Below are positions 9,274 to 17,914 of a stretch of 64,000 bases of DNA, in pieces (the first letter of the stretch is position 1; every line of letters starts with the position of its first letter). The notes beneath the pieces were generated by a model. It was not told the DNA's origin. It did no database searches and was given only the letters and a program-made list of their open reading frames with translations. The stretch is from Kocuria sp. TGY1127_2. Its GTDB lineage: Bacteria; Actinomycetota; Actinomycetes; Actinomycetales; Micrococcaceae. The DNA lies in the NCBI RefSeq assembly GCF_013394385.1, contig NZ_AP022834.1, positions 2,852,001 through 2,916,000 on the forward strand, written 5' to 3'. Made by a program: the position numbers and the translations under genes.

Positions 9274-10584
9274 ATGTCACCGCAACCTTCCCTCACCGTT
9301 CACGACCTGACCGACGACCGCTTTCTGGCGGACTTCCGTTCCATGAGCGCGCACGGGGCCACGCCCGCCGGTGGTGTGCACCGTGAAGCCGGGACGCAGG
9401 CCGACACCGCAAATCGCCATTGGTTCCACGGCTTGCTGGAGGGGTACGGCGCAACCGTCGTGTACGACGAAATCGGTAATCAATTCGGTTTGTGGGAGCT
9501 CAATCCCGGCCAGCCTTACGTGCTCGTAGGATCCCACCTTGATTCCCAGCCCTTCGGCGGCCGTTTCGATGGTGCGTACGGGGTCCTCTGCGGAGCCCAC
9601 GCGTGCGCCAGGCTGTCTCTCCAGGTACATGCGGGCGACGTCGCCCCGCCACGGCACAACGTAGCCGTCGTGAACTGGTTCAACGAGGAAGGCAGCCGAT
9701 TCAAACCATCCATGATGGGTAGCTCCGTCTTCACCGGAAAGAGCTCTGCGGAAGAGATGCTCGCGGTCGAAGACGGAGAAGGAGTCACAGTACGCGAGAC
9801 CCTTGAGGCGATGGAATTGCCGAATCGCGGGAAACTCCCCTTGTCACAGTTCCGGAGTTATGCCGAGATCCACATCGAACAGGGCAAGGACATGGACGAG
9901 CAGGGCTACACCATCGGCGTGGTCGAGAAGACGTGGGGTGCCCGCAAGTACGTATTGAAGGTACATGGGTTCCAGTCCCACACCGGATCCACACTATTGG
10001 AAGACCGGCAGGATGCTCTCTACGGCGCGGCACTGATCATTACCCGCATCCGGCAGATAGGGGAGAAATACACGAGCCCCCAGAGCCCCCTCGTGACGTC
10101 GTGCGGTCAGTTGAACGTCATTCCCAACTCCCCGGTCGTTGTCGCGCAGGGAGCCGAACTTTTGGTGGACCTGAGGTGCGGGCTGGAGTCAATCCTTCAG
10201 GAAGCCGACCAAGAATTCCGAGAAGCCCTTCGCGAGATCGAAGATCTTGCCCACGTCGAGATCGAATTGCAGGGTTCGCATGCATGGCAGGAACAGGCGT
10301 ACACGCCCGAAGGCATAACTCTTGCCGAGTCCATCGCCCGTCAGCTCGACCTTCCCGTAGTCCGCACTCAGACTAGGGCCGGCCACGACTCGACGAACGT
10401 CAAGGACGTGCTTCCGACCGTCATGCTTTTTGTCCCTTCGTACAAGGGCATTTCCCACAATGAACTCGAATTCACGGAGGACGAGGACATGGTTGCGGGT
10501 CTGCGAATGTTTGCCGAAACCCTCAGGACCATGGCGACCTCCCCACTCGAAAGCGGTGTCGAGAAAGGTGATTCAGTCGCATGA
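9274..10584 (+). CDS. M20-family Zn amidohydrolase (N-carbamoyl-amino acid/allantoate hydrolase type)
   Basis: Start at ATG 9274 with GAAAGGA upstream; 436 residues. It belongs to the hydantoinase/carbamoylase branch of peptidase family M20. Dinuclear metal ligands are visible: His in GSHLDSQPFGGRFDGAYG plus the Asp of FDGA, the Glu pair in FNEEGSRF, and His in the C-terminal SHNELEFT. The dimerisation segment HIEQG and the TRAGHDSTN motif are also present. Such enzymes hydrolyse N-carbamoyl amino acids, ureidoglycolate, allantoate or similar amides in the cytoplasm. It overlaps the next gene by four bases (ATGA), indicating coupling, and shares the operon with the permease. Confidence 0.88.
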   Translation: MSPQPSLTVHDLTDDRFLADFRSMSAHGATPAGGVHREAGTQADTANRHWFHGLLEGYGATVVYDEIGNQFGLWELNPGQPYVLVGSHLDSQPFGGRFDGAYGVLCGAHACARLSLQVHAGDVAPPRHNVAVVNWFNEEGSRFKPSMMGSSVFTGKSSAEEMLAVEDGEGVTVRETLEAMELPNRGKLPLSQFRSYAEIHIEQGKDMDEQGYTIGVVEKTWGARKYVLKVHGFQSHTGSTLLEDRQDALYGAALIITRIRQIGEKYTSPQSPLVTSCGQLNVIPNSPVVVAQGAELLVDLRCGLESILQEADQEFREALREIEDLAHVEIELQGSHAWQEQAYTPEGITLAESIARQLDLPVVRTQTRAGHDSTNVKDVLPTVMLFVPSYKGISHNELEFTEDEDMVAGLRMFAETLRTMATSPLESGVEKGDSVA

Positions 10585-12215
10585 AACTCGATCTCCTCGT
10601 GACCAACGCCCGAATCATCACGATGGACCCGGCCCGCCCCGCCGCCCGATCAATGGGCGTGTGGCAAGGGAAGATCGTTGGCTTCGATGATGATCTCCGC
10701 CTCGAGGACCATCTTCGGGAAATCGATCTCGGCGGGGCGACCGTGGTCCCCGGCTTCATCGACGCCCACTGCCACACAGCGTGGTTCGGGCAGACGCTCG
10801 TGGGACTCGATTGCTCGCGGGCGACGTCCTGGCAGGAGGTCTACCGGGAAATCCACGAGCGGTCTCATCAGCTCAAGCCCAACGAGTGGATTCTGGGGGC
10901 CGGTCTGACGCCTTCGAATCTGTCCGGAAGCCGCGACCTCGGGGACCTCGACCGCGCCGCCGGTAACCACCCCCTTTATCTTCGCCATACCTCGGGGCAC
11001 GCATTGACTACCAACAGTGAAGGTCTCAGGCGCGCTGGATTCTTCGACGGAGGTTTCAACGCGCCCGGTGGTGGAGGCATACCCACCGATGAGGCCGGCA
11101 ACCCGACCGGTTTGGTCGAGGAGAACGCTCAAGAATGTATCCAGGACCTTCTCAAGCCGTACCCGGAAGAGATGATCGTAGAAAGCCTTGACCTCGCTAC
11201 TCGTCGCTACGCGAGCGAAGGCATCACCAGTTTCACCGACGCCGGCATCGGTCTGGGGTGGATCGGGCATTCTCCCCTCGAGTTCGCCGCATACCAGACC
11301 GCTGTGGATAGCGGACGGCTTCACGCGAGGGCACAGGTCATGCCGGTCATGGACACTTTGCGCGAGCTTCCGGTTGCGGGTGAACTCGGACCGTCTGAAT
11401 CGCGTCCCCGTCGAGGGCTGGACTTGGGAATTCGCACTGGGAGCGGGAGCGACCGGCTGAGCCTCGGACCGGTCAAGATCTTCTCCGACGGCTCGCTCCT
11501 GGGCGAAACATCGGCCATGCACGAAGCATTGTGCGGGGGGCGTCATTCTCGGGGTGAGTTCCTCATCCCACCGGAGCGTCTCCAGGAAGTGGCCGAAGAG
11601 GCTTATACGGCGGGATGGTCGCTGGCGATTCATGCCATCGGCGACAGGGCAGTGGATGTGGCCATGGACGTCATCGACCGTTGCCAGACGGAACACGGTT
11701 CGCGGCGCGTGCGGAACCGAATCGAGCACGTGGGGTTGACGAGCCCCGATCAGGTCCGGCGTCTGGCCCGATTGAATATTGCCGTGACGCCCCAAGCTGC
11801 CTTCATCGGGGCTTTGGGGGATCACATGAGCACCCTCGTAGGACCCAATAAAACCGGTTGGTTGTACCGCGGGAAATCGCTCACGGACGCGGGCGTGTGC
11901 GTCGCGGGCAGCTCGGACCGTCCCGTGGCGGACGGACGGCCTCTCCTCGGTATCCAACGCGCCGTGGACAGGACAACTGACAGTGGCGTCGTCGTCGGTC
12001 CGGAGGAACGTTTGAATCCGTACCAGGCGCTGAAGACCTATACGGTCAACGCGGCGGAGGCCACGGGATTCGGTGAATCCCGCGGTCGGCTGGCACCTGG
12101 ATTCGACGCCGACTTCGCGGTTCTCAGCGAGAGCCCTCTGGGTGCGGAATCCATCGTGGACATCGACGTGTTGGCCACGTACGTGAGTGGCGAAGAGACC
12201 TATTCGACGTCGTAA
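10581..12215 (+). CDS. YtcJ-like amidohydrolase (Amidohydrolase_3)
   Basis: 544 residues. The metal-dependent TIM-barrel amidohydrolase fold is shown by DAHCHTAWFG (HxH motif, about residues 62-71), LAIHAIGDRAVD and RIEHVGLT (metal His) and the late Asp in AGSSDRPV. The flanking N- and C-terminal segments (TNARIITMD and FDADFAVL) form the usual beta-sandwich. YtcJ-type members act on amides, formamides or imidazolone-like rings. As third gene of the permease-M20-amidohydrolase set, with a 4-base overlap, it probably performs an earlier or later hydrolytic step on the same imported compound. No signal peptide. Confidence 0.86.
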   Translation: MKLDLLVTNARIITMDPARPAARSMGVWQGKIVGFDDDLRLEDHLREIDLGGATVVPGFIDAHCHTAWFGQTLVGLDCSRATSWQEVYREIHERSHQLKPNEWILGAGLTPSNLSGSRDLGDLDRAAGNHPLYLRHTSGHALTTNSEGLRRAGFFDGGFNAPGGGGIPTDEAGNPTGLVEENAQECIQDLLKPYPEEMIVESLDLATRRYASEGITSFTDAGIGLGWIGHSPLEFAAYQTAVDSGRLHARAQVMPVMDTLRELPVAGELGPSESRPRRGLDLGIRTGSGSDRLSLGPVKIFSDGSLLGETSAMHEALCGGRHSRGEFLIPPERLQEVAEEAYTAGWSLAIHAIGDRAVDVAMDVIDRCQTEHGSRRVRNRIEHVGLTSPDQVRRLARLNIAVTPQAAFIGALGDHMSTLVGPNKTGWLYRGKSLTDAGVCVAGSSDRPVADGRPLLGIQRAVDRTTDSGVVVGPEERLNPYQALKTYTVNAAEATGFGESRGRLAPGFDADFAVLSESPLGAESIVDIDVLATYVSGEETYSTS

Positions 12216-12268
12216 GACGCGGCGACGCTCTTCGAGTGACTATCCGCCCACGGGTAAGGGGCGCTTGG

Positions 12269-12814
12269 TCACTTCGGAGACGACACGGCCAGGTCCAAAA
12301 CCTCCGCACCCGGAAGTTCTGCCAATTCCGACCCCGGAACGAGGAGTTTCGACCCTCGAACACCCCCACCGATCACCACGAGAGGCGATTCTGCGACCCT
12401 GCGATCGACCAGTATCTTCCAGTCCGCAGGCAATCCGACCGGCGTAATGCCACCTGAGGTCATACCGGTGGCTTCTTCGGTCGAGCTCTGATCCGCGAAG
12501 GAAACCTTCCTCGCATCCAGGTGCTTCCGGACCGTCTTGTTGACGTCGGCCCGATCGGTCGCAAGCACGATCACGGCGGCGTCGGTCGTTGTTTCGCCGC
12601 GCTTTCCCCGCACAATCACGCAGTTCGCGGACGCTTCCGGGGCGACGTCGTAAGCATCACAGAATTCGGCGGTATCCGCTAGTTCTTCACTGATCGACGC
12701 GACTTCGGCGTGGGGCACGGCCCCGGCTCGGACCGCTTCAGCCACGGGCGGCGCCACGAGTTCCAGGGTCTCGACGAGCGAATTCCACTTCAGGTTTCCT
12801 TGCGGTGTTGCCAT
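12269..12814 (-). CDS. YbaK/ProX-type aminoacyl-tRNA deacylase
   Basis: 181 residues covering a complete YbaK domain. The conserved GMTSGGITPVGLP segment (about residues 117-129) and the preceding region KVSFADQSS lie in the usual order, and VVIGGGVRGSKLLV closes the domain. Members hydrolyse mischarged aminoacyl-tRNAs such as Cys-tRNA(Pro) or Ala-tRNA(Pro) in trans. The gene stands alone and converges on the amidohydrolase operon, leaving only about 50 bases between stops. Confidence 0.85.
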   Translation of the reverse strand: MATPQGNLKWNSLVETLELVAPPVAEAVRAGAVPHAEVASISEELADTAEFCDAYDVAPEASANCVIVRGKRGETTTDAAVIVLATDRADVNKTVRKHLDARKVSFADQSSTEEATGMTSGGITPVGLPADWKILVDRRVAESPLVVIGGGVRGSKLLVPGSELAELPGAEVLDLAVSSPK

Positions 12815-12887
12815 GCGGCCATTCTAGGGATCCGCCGGGTTGAGTCCGTCCGCATGAACGCGAAAGAATTTGCGTGACGGCTCCGTT

Positions 12888-13529
12888 CTATCGCCCCTGC
12901 TCGTTGGCCCGGCCCGTGGCAAGCGCGATCGCGTGAGCCCGGTTTCGCGCACCGAGCTTGCTGAACACCGCATTGGTATAGGACTTGACCGTCCCGACGG
13001 TGAGAAAAAGTTCCTGGGCTATCTCAGCGTTGTTCTTCCCGTCGACCATACGCTCGAGCACCTCGGCCTCCCGCGACGTCAGGCTGGGGAAACGATCGCG
13101 CGGGCTCGTTCTCGGGGAGAAGGAACCCGCGATTTTCTCGCCGATCTCACGGGCGAAGGTAACCTGCCCACTCGCGGCAGTGCGGATCGCGGCGGCAACC
13201 TCCTGCCTGCTTGCGTCCTTGGTGAGGTATCCGCGAGCACCACTTGCCAGGGCGCCTGCGACCGAGGAATCGTCGGCGAAAGTCGTCAGCACCAGCACCG
13301 CAACCTCCGGGTGCGAGTCCCTCAGACGTGCGGTCGCGCCGGCCCCATCCATTTCTGGCATGCGCAGGTCCATGAGTACGACGTCCGGGCTTTCCTCGTC
13401 GACGAGTTCGAGCGCCCGAACCCCGTTCTCGGCCTGCCCGACGACGTCGATGTCCTCGGTCAATCCGAGAACGGTCACCAGGCCGTCTCTGACGATGGCC
13501 TGGTCATCGACCACGAGCACCTTAATCAT
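12888..13529 (-). CDS. LuxR-family (NarL-type) response regulator
   Basis: Start at ATG 13529, overlapping the kinase stop by eight bases; 213 residues. The receiver domain (1-120) has the acidic pair VVDDQ, phosphoacceptor Asp in VVLMDLRMPEMDG (about 53), Thr in VLTTFADD and Lys in GYLTKDA. The C-terminal LuxR helix-turn-helix is LTSREAEVLERMVDGKNNAE and following residues. It is the output partner of the histidine kinase encoded directly upstream; phosphorylation should trigger dimerisation and DNA binding. Targets are unknown; the membrane gene at the head of the same operon is a natural candidate for autoregulation. Confidence 0.9.
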   Translation of the reverse strand: MIKVLVVDDQAIVRDGLVTVLGLTEDIDVVGQAENGVRALELVDEESPDVVLMDLRMPEMDGAGATARLRDSHPEVAVLVLTTFADDSSVAGALASGARGYLTKDASRQEVAAAIRTAASGQVTFAREIGEKIAGSFSPRTSPRDRFPSLTSREAEVLERMVDGKNNAEIAQELFLTVGTVKSYTNAVFSKLGARNRAHAIALATGRANEQGR

Positions 13530-14640
13530 GGGGAACCTCCACGGTAGCGACGAACGGATTCCCGTCATCGATCGTCAGGCGCCCACCGATGGCTTCCGCA
13601 CGCTCGCGCACTCCCTGGAGCCCGAATCCGCCGCCTGTTGACGTCTGGACGCGGAGGGTTCTCGGGGTGGATACGGACAGACGATAGTGGGCATCGTCGC
13701 GGGCAAGGCGGACATGAGCCGTCTCTCCCGGTGCGTAACGCCTGGCATTGGTCAGGAACTCTTGGAGCCCCCTCGAGAATACTCCGTTGGCCTGGGAGGA
13801 AAGGTCCTGGGTCGGTTCAAGGTCGACCGTCACGGAACCTCCCATATCGCGGTGCGCTTTGATGTTCGATTCGATCCCGTGGTCAAGATCGGCCATCGGT
13901 TCCCTCAATGCAGCAACCGCGCGCCTGGCTTCTTCTAGACCCGAGCTCGCCAGGGTCCGTGCTTGGACTGAACGGGCGATCGCGGCTTCGTATTTTCCCG
14001 ACTCGAGCTCTGCACTGAGCGCATCGAGTTGGATGGTCAGCCCGCCCAGGCTGTGAGCGAGCACGTCATGAAGGTCTCGCGCAATCGCTGTCCGTTCCTC
14101 GACGGCCGCGCTGCGGGCTCTCTCCTGAGCTGCCGCCAAACGATCCTCCAGGGACGCCCGCTCCGCCGCCTCAACCGCGTCGGATTGTCGACGCAACAGG
14201 CCGAAGAGGAAAACGAGGAGAAGGCCGGCAAGGCACCCTATGCTGCTGACGACGTCGGCTTTGTCCCCCAGGGCGCCGAGGGCGAGACCCAGAATTCCCA
14301 GACAGAGGCCGGCCGTCCCGCGCTTGATCGGAATCTGCGAGTCCCGCGTCAGCACCAGCATTCCCGAAATGGCTGGGATGGCGCCAATGACGCTGGTGGC
14401 CGGACCGGCGAAGGCGCCGAGGACGATCATGACCCAGGCAAGCCAGACGAACGTTCGGCTTGCGCGTCGGGTCAACGCCACCTGGAGGATCCACAGAGCT
14501 AGGGCAACGATCCCCAAGCTGGCCGGGAATACCTGGTCGCCTCGTGCTATCTGAAGAACAAGAATAAAAACCCACGCCGAGCCCATCAGGCCTACCGCAA
14601 CAATGCGCGCCGGCGGGCTCCGATGGCTCTCTGGGTACAT
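13522..14640 (-). CDS. Sensor histidine kinase, HisKA_3 type
   Basis: ATG 14640 with GGAG at six bases is preferred over the TTG at 14652. 372 residues: about five to six membrane helices without a large extracellular loop in residues 1-140, a short coiled segment, then the DHp domain with phosphoacceptor His in ARDLHDVLAHSLGGL. The HATPase domain includes the N-box-like LQEFLTNARRYAPG and the glycine-rich GGGFGLQGVRERAEAIGG. This layout resembles intramembrane-sensing kinases that monitor the membrane or an associated protein. It lies 12 bases after a small membrane protein gene and overlaps its response regulator. Confidence 0.88.
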   Translation of the reverse strand: MYPESHRSPPARIVAVGLMGSAWVFILVLQIARGDQVFPASLGIVALALWILQVALTRRASRTFVWLAWVMIVLGAFAGPATSVIGAIPAISGMLVLTRDSQIPIKRGTAGLCLGILGLALGALGDKADVVSSIGCLAGLLLVFLFGLLRRQSDAVEAAERASLEDRLAAAQERARSAAVEERTAIARDLHDVLAHSLGGLTIQLDALSAELESGKYEAAIARSVQARTLASSGLEEARRAVAALREPMADLDHGIESNIKAHRDMGGSVTVDLEPTQDLSSQANGVFSRGLQEFLTNARRYAPGETAHVRLARDDAHYRLSVSTPRTLRVQTSTGGGFGLQGVRERAEAIGGRLTIDDGNPFVATVEVPHD

Positions 14641-14652
14641 GCTGGGCTCCAA

Positions 14653-15180
14653 TTAGGCCGTAACGCTCCGGGCAACCGTACGACGAGAGAGTATAGCCCC
14701 GTTGGCAATGCGGTTTACGCCGATGACCAGGTAGATTGCCCAGACCGAGGTGACGAGTTCCAGGCCGTGGGCCGCGGCGTACGCCCCGATCGCTACGCGG
14801 ACAGTCAGCAAGCACACCCACATCAGTAGGCCTATGCCACCAGGTCGACTTTCCAGCTGAGGTACTTCCCGCCCCCTGGCGGAGGTCCTCGCGAGCAGTC
14901 TATTCGTGGCCCCCGGGGGGATCGGACGAAAATGGGCGACCTTCGCTTGCAGGACACCTGCCCCGGCGGCGATGGCCAGTTCCAGTAGGAAAGCTCCCAG
15001 GTCCCCTCCGGTCAGGGCTATGGGATAAAGAGCCAGGTTGAAGACGGCGATGAGCGACAGGATCGCCCCGATTTTCATGCCCCGCCTCGGCTGGAGAGGC
15101 TTCCATTGGAATTGTCGGAAAATGATCCAACCGAGAATCAGGACTGCGAGAAGACCGAAGAAGATGGTGTGTGTATTCAT
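14653..15180 (-). CDS. Polytopic membrane protein at head of two-component operon
   Basis: 175 residues with about five hydrophobic helices (roughly 5-22, 36-56, 62-82, 112-132 and 138-158) and a basic cytoplasmic segment PPGATNRLLARTSARG. It resembles small uncharacterised CcdC/DUF1453-like membrane proteins but carries no catalytic motif I recognise. AAGGGGC precedes the ATG. Stop and kinase start are 12 bases apart, so the three genes form one operon; the protein may be the sensed or regulated partner of the kinase. Its function is unknown. Confidence 0.65.
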   Translation of the reverse strand: MNTHTIFFGLLAVLILGWIIFRQFQWKPLQPRRGMKIGAILSLIAVFNLALYPIALTGGDLGAFLLELAIAAGAGVLQAKVAHFRPIPPGATNRLLARTSARGREVPQLESRPGGIGLLMWVCLLTVRVAIGAYAAAHGLELVTSVWAIYLVIGVNRIANGAILSRRTVARSVTA

Positions 15181-15270
15181 GCCCCTTACTCTCGCTGGGA
15201 CGGTCCCCCAACCGGCACCACCCCAGGGTAGGGATCAGGGTAGAGATCTCGCGCGGAGGTTCGTCTCAGG

Positions 15271-16221
15271 TCAGAGGCCGACGACGGGCGAGTAGTCCGA
15301 GGAATCGCCTTCGACGGCGTAGCTCCTGCCGCCGTCGGCGCCTTGAGGGATGTCCCCGGCAACCGTGATGCGGTTGAGTTTGCGGGGCGCGCGGTCGTAA
15401 TTGTCGATCGCATAGTGCTGGGTCGCGCGGTTGTCGAATAGGACGAGCTGATCCGGTTCCCAAGCCACCCGCACAATGTATTCCGGTTTGGTGATATGCC
15501 GTTGGAATATGCGCAACAGATCCAGGGACTCCTCCGCCGTGACGCCCAGAATCTTGAGCCGCTGGGCGAAGGCTCCAATGAACAGCCCCTTCTGCCCGGT
15601 CAGGGGGTGAATGCGCACGACGGGGTGCACCGCGCGGAATGTCGATGAGACGAATTGGTCCTGATAGCTGCGTTCGGCGTCGGAGGTGACCTTGTCCGGC
15701 CGGACGTAATCCGAATCGTTGCTGTGCACAGCCCAGAGGGTGTCCGCGAAGGCGCGCAACTCTTCCGGGAGTCCGTTGTAGGCGGCCACGGTGTTGGTGA
15801 TGAGCGTTTCGCCTCCATAGTCGGGGAGCTTGATGCTTCGAAGAGTGGATGCCTGAGGTGGGTTGACCACAAAAGTCACGTCGGTGTGCCACTTATTGGC
15901 CACCGAGGACTCGCTGTCCACGGGCAAGACACTCTTGGAATCCTGCCCTTCGAAACGAACAGTCGGGTGTGCCTTGGTCAACGGGCCGAAGTGGGATGCG
16001 AAATGGGCTTGGGCCTCGTCGCCGTGGACTCCGGCGTCCTTGAAGACGAGCGCCTTGTGTTCATTGAGCAGCTCTCTGATGCGGCCGACGACGCCTTCGG
16101 GGAGGTCCCCGGAGAGGTCAAGTCCTCGTATCTCGGCACCTGTGTATTGACCGATCTTTCGCACGGAGAACTCGGCGACGGTATTGGCATTCGAAGCGGA
16201 GGTGGATTCGTTGACGGTCAC
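15271..16221 (-). CDS. TauD/TfdA-family Fe(II)/2-oxoglutarate dioxygenase
   Basis: GTG 16221 is preceded by GAGGAGA and chosen over GTG 16272; 316 residues. The iron-binding facial triad is clear: His and Asp in KWHTDVTF (about 106-113) and distal His in ATQHYAID. The 2-oxoglutarate-binding Arg lies in RKLNRITV. These enzymes hydroxylate sulfonates, alkyl sulfates or aryloxy acids, releasing sulfite or an aldehyde. Taurine dioxygenase is the best-known relative, but no ABC sulfonate importer is adjacent, so the substrate is open. It could cooperate with the sulfur-scavenging operon at 33-37 kb. Confidence 0.86.
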   Translation of the reverse strand: MTVNESTSASNANTVAEFSVRKIGQYTGAEIRGLDLSGDLPEGVVGRIRELLNEHKALVFKDAGVHGDEAQAHFASHFGPLTKAHPTVRFEGQDSKSVLPVDSESSVANKWHTDVTFVVNPPQASTLRSIKLPDYGGETLITNTVAAYNGLPEELRAFADTLWAVHSNDSDYVRPDKVTSDAERSYQDQFVSSTFRAVHPVVRIHPLTGQKGLFIGAFAQRLKILGVTAEESLDLLRIFQRHITKPEYIVRVAWEPDQLVLFDNRATQHYAIDNYDRAPRKLNRITVAGDIPQGADGGRSYAVEGDSSDYSPVVGL

Positions 16222-16646
16222 TGAACTCTCCTCGGGTTGGAACCGCTGGATATGCCGCAATCGATCCTGCACTTCGGATCGCGCGACCTGGTTGGTGACC
16301 GACGCTATAACCGCAGGTCAACCCCTACAAGAGATCAGTAACCCGACGTCAATGCTTCATGTTCCTTCACCCGACGTAGTGGTCAGCGGGTCCACATCTC
16401 AGCCGCACCCAGCTGCCACAACGCATTTACTGAGCCGGCAGGCTGGGCCATTGTGGCCTCTTGGACGGGAGCGAGGAGACTCAACCCTCGTCGTCGCCTC
16501 TGAGAACCAGGGGTTGTTCGGATGAATCGACACTTTCGGCTCGGAAAAATCGCGCATATGTAATGTACGTCACTTTGATCTACGCTGAGGTTGCGGCCGC
16601 TGAATGGCCATCCACCTATCGCTCGATTTCACCTGGAGGAGCCATC
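16222..16646. other. Intergenic region between TauD and HsdR-N genes
   Basis: About 425 bases holding both divergent promoters. An in-frame extension of the plus-strand gene back to 16461 exists, but the AGGAGG at 16636-16642 marks the real start. I see no repeat, RNA or small gene here. Confidence 0.4.
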
Positions 16647-17753
16647 ATGCCGTTCGAAGAAGGTCTACGAGAACTCGCCACCAAACTGCGTGCCCAACAG
16701 GGCTCCATCCAGACCGAAGAGGCAACGAAAAATGCCTTCATCATGCCATTCATCTCTCAGGTATTGGGGTATGACATCTTCAATCCCCTCGAGGTTGTTC
16801 CCGAGTACACGGCGGATCACGGCACCAAGAAAGGCGAGAAAGTCGACTACGCGATCATGAAGGATTCGGAAGTCCAGATCCTGATCGAATGCAAGCGGCT
16901 CGGCGATCCACTAAGCCTCAATCATGCGTCTCAGCTCTACCGCTACTTCTCGGTGACAAATGCACGCATCGGTGTACTGACGAACGGCAGGGTGTTCAAT
17001 TTCTTCACGGACCTTGATTCGCCAAACATCATGGACCGACAGCCTTTCCTCGTGCTTGATCTCCTGAACATTGACGAGAGCATGTTGCCCGCCCTCAGAA
17101 AAATCACGAAAGAGACCTTCAACTTGACGTCGGTGCTCAATTCGGCGGAAGAACTGAAGTACGTTGGCGCATTGAAACGGGAACTTGCGACCGAATTCAG
17201 AGAACCAAGCCCCGAACTCGTGCGTCTCCTGATGGGTCGAGTCTCGGAGCGACGGGGAACGGCCGACAACCTGAAGCTCTTTTCCAGTTTGGTTTCCAAA
17301 GCCACCAAACAATTCCTGAAGGAAATGGTCAACGAGCGGCTATCAGCTGCCCTGGGGGACAACGAAAACCCGGAATCACAGGATCTCTCGGACGCAGACG
17401 TTCCTTCGGCCACGGAGGAAGAGACGACGGAAGGAGACCAGACCAAGAAGACCGGCATCGTCACAACCGAGGAAGAGCTGACGGGCTATCAGATCGTCAA
17501 GGCGATAGCTTGCAGCGAGGTAAAACCCCACCGGATCACCCATCGCGACAGCAAAACATACTTTGCAATCCTGCTCGACGACAACAACCGTCGCCCAGTT
17601 GCGCGCCTTCATTTCAACGGTAAATCGAAGAAGTACCTGGGCATTTTCGACGAAAACAAGATCGAGACTCGTGTACTCATCGAAAACATCGAGGACATCT
17701 ACGACCACGCCGAACACATCCGGCAGCACGTCAGGCGCTTCGCTGAGCTTTAA
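16647..17753 (+). CDS. Orphan HsdR N-terminal-domain nuclease-like protein
   Basis: ATG 16647 has an excellent CTGGAGGAG upstream; 368 residues. Residues about 30-160 match the N-terminal nuclease domain of type I restriction HsdR subunits (HSDR_N), with PD-(D/E)XK residues in KKGEKVDYAI (Asp) and VQILIECKRL (Glu-x-Lys). An acidic linker (about 240-265, ATEEETTEGD) leads to a C-terminal domain of about 100 residues containing YFAILLDDNNRRPVARL and KKYLGIFDE, also seen in stand-alone HSDR_N proteins. No helicase domain and no hsdM or hsdS genes are nearby, so this is not a restriction system. A solitary nucleic-acid-directed or regulatory role is inferred. Confidence 0.78.
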   Translation: MPFEEGLRELATKLRAQQGSIQTEEATKNAFIMPFISQVLGYDIFNPLEVVPEYTADHGTKKGEKVDYAIMKDSEVQILIECKRLGDPLSLNHASQLYRYFSVTNARIGVLTNGRVFNFFTDLDSPNIMDRQPFLVLDLLNIDESMLPALRKITKETFNLTSVLNSAEELKYVGALKRELATEFREPSPELVRLLMGRVSERRGTADNLKLFSSLVSKATKQFLKEMVNERLSAALGDNENPESQDLSDADVPSATEEETTEGDQTKKTGIVTTEEELTGYQIVKAIACSEVKPHRITHRDSKTYFAILLDDNNRRPVARLHFNGKSKKYLGIFDENKIETRVLIENIEDIYDHAEHIRQHVRRFAEL

Positions 17754-17914
17754 GACCAATCGCACCGGTTAGGGGAGATCACGGGCACTGAGGCGCGGAC
17801 ACACGAGCGGGACGAATCCGTTCTGTGCGCGATTCGAACTTTCATGCGCATTCCGCCCTGCGAGCTGGGTAACGTGAATTGCGGTACATCGTGGTCACGA
17901 AAGATCGGAGCGTT

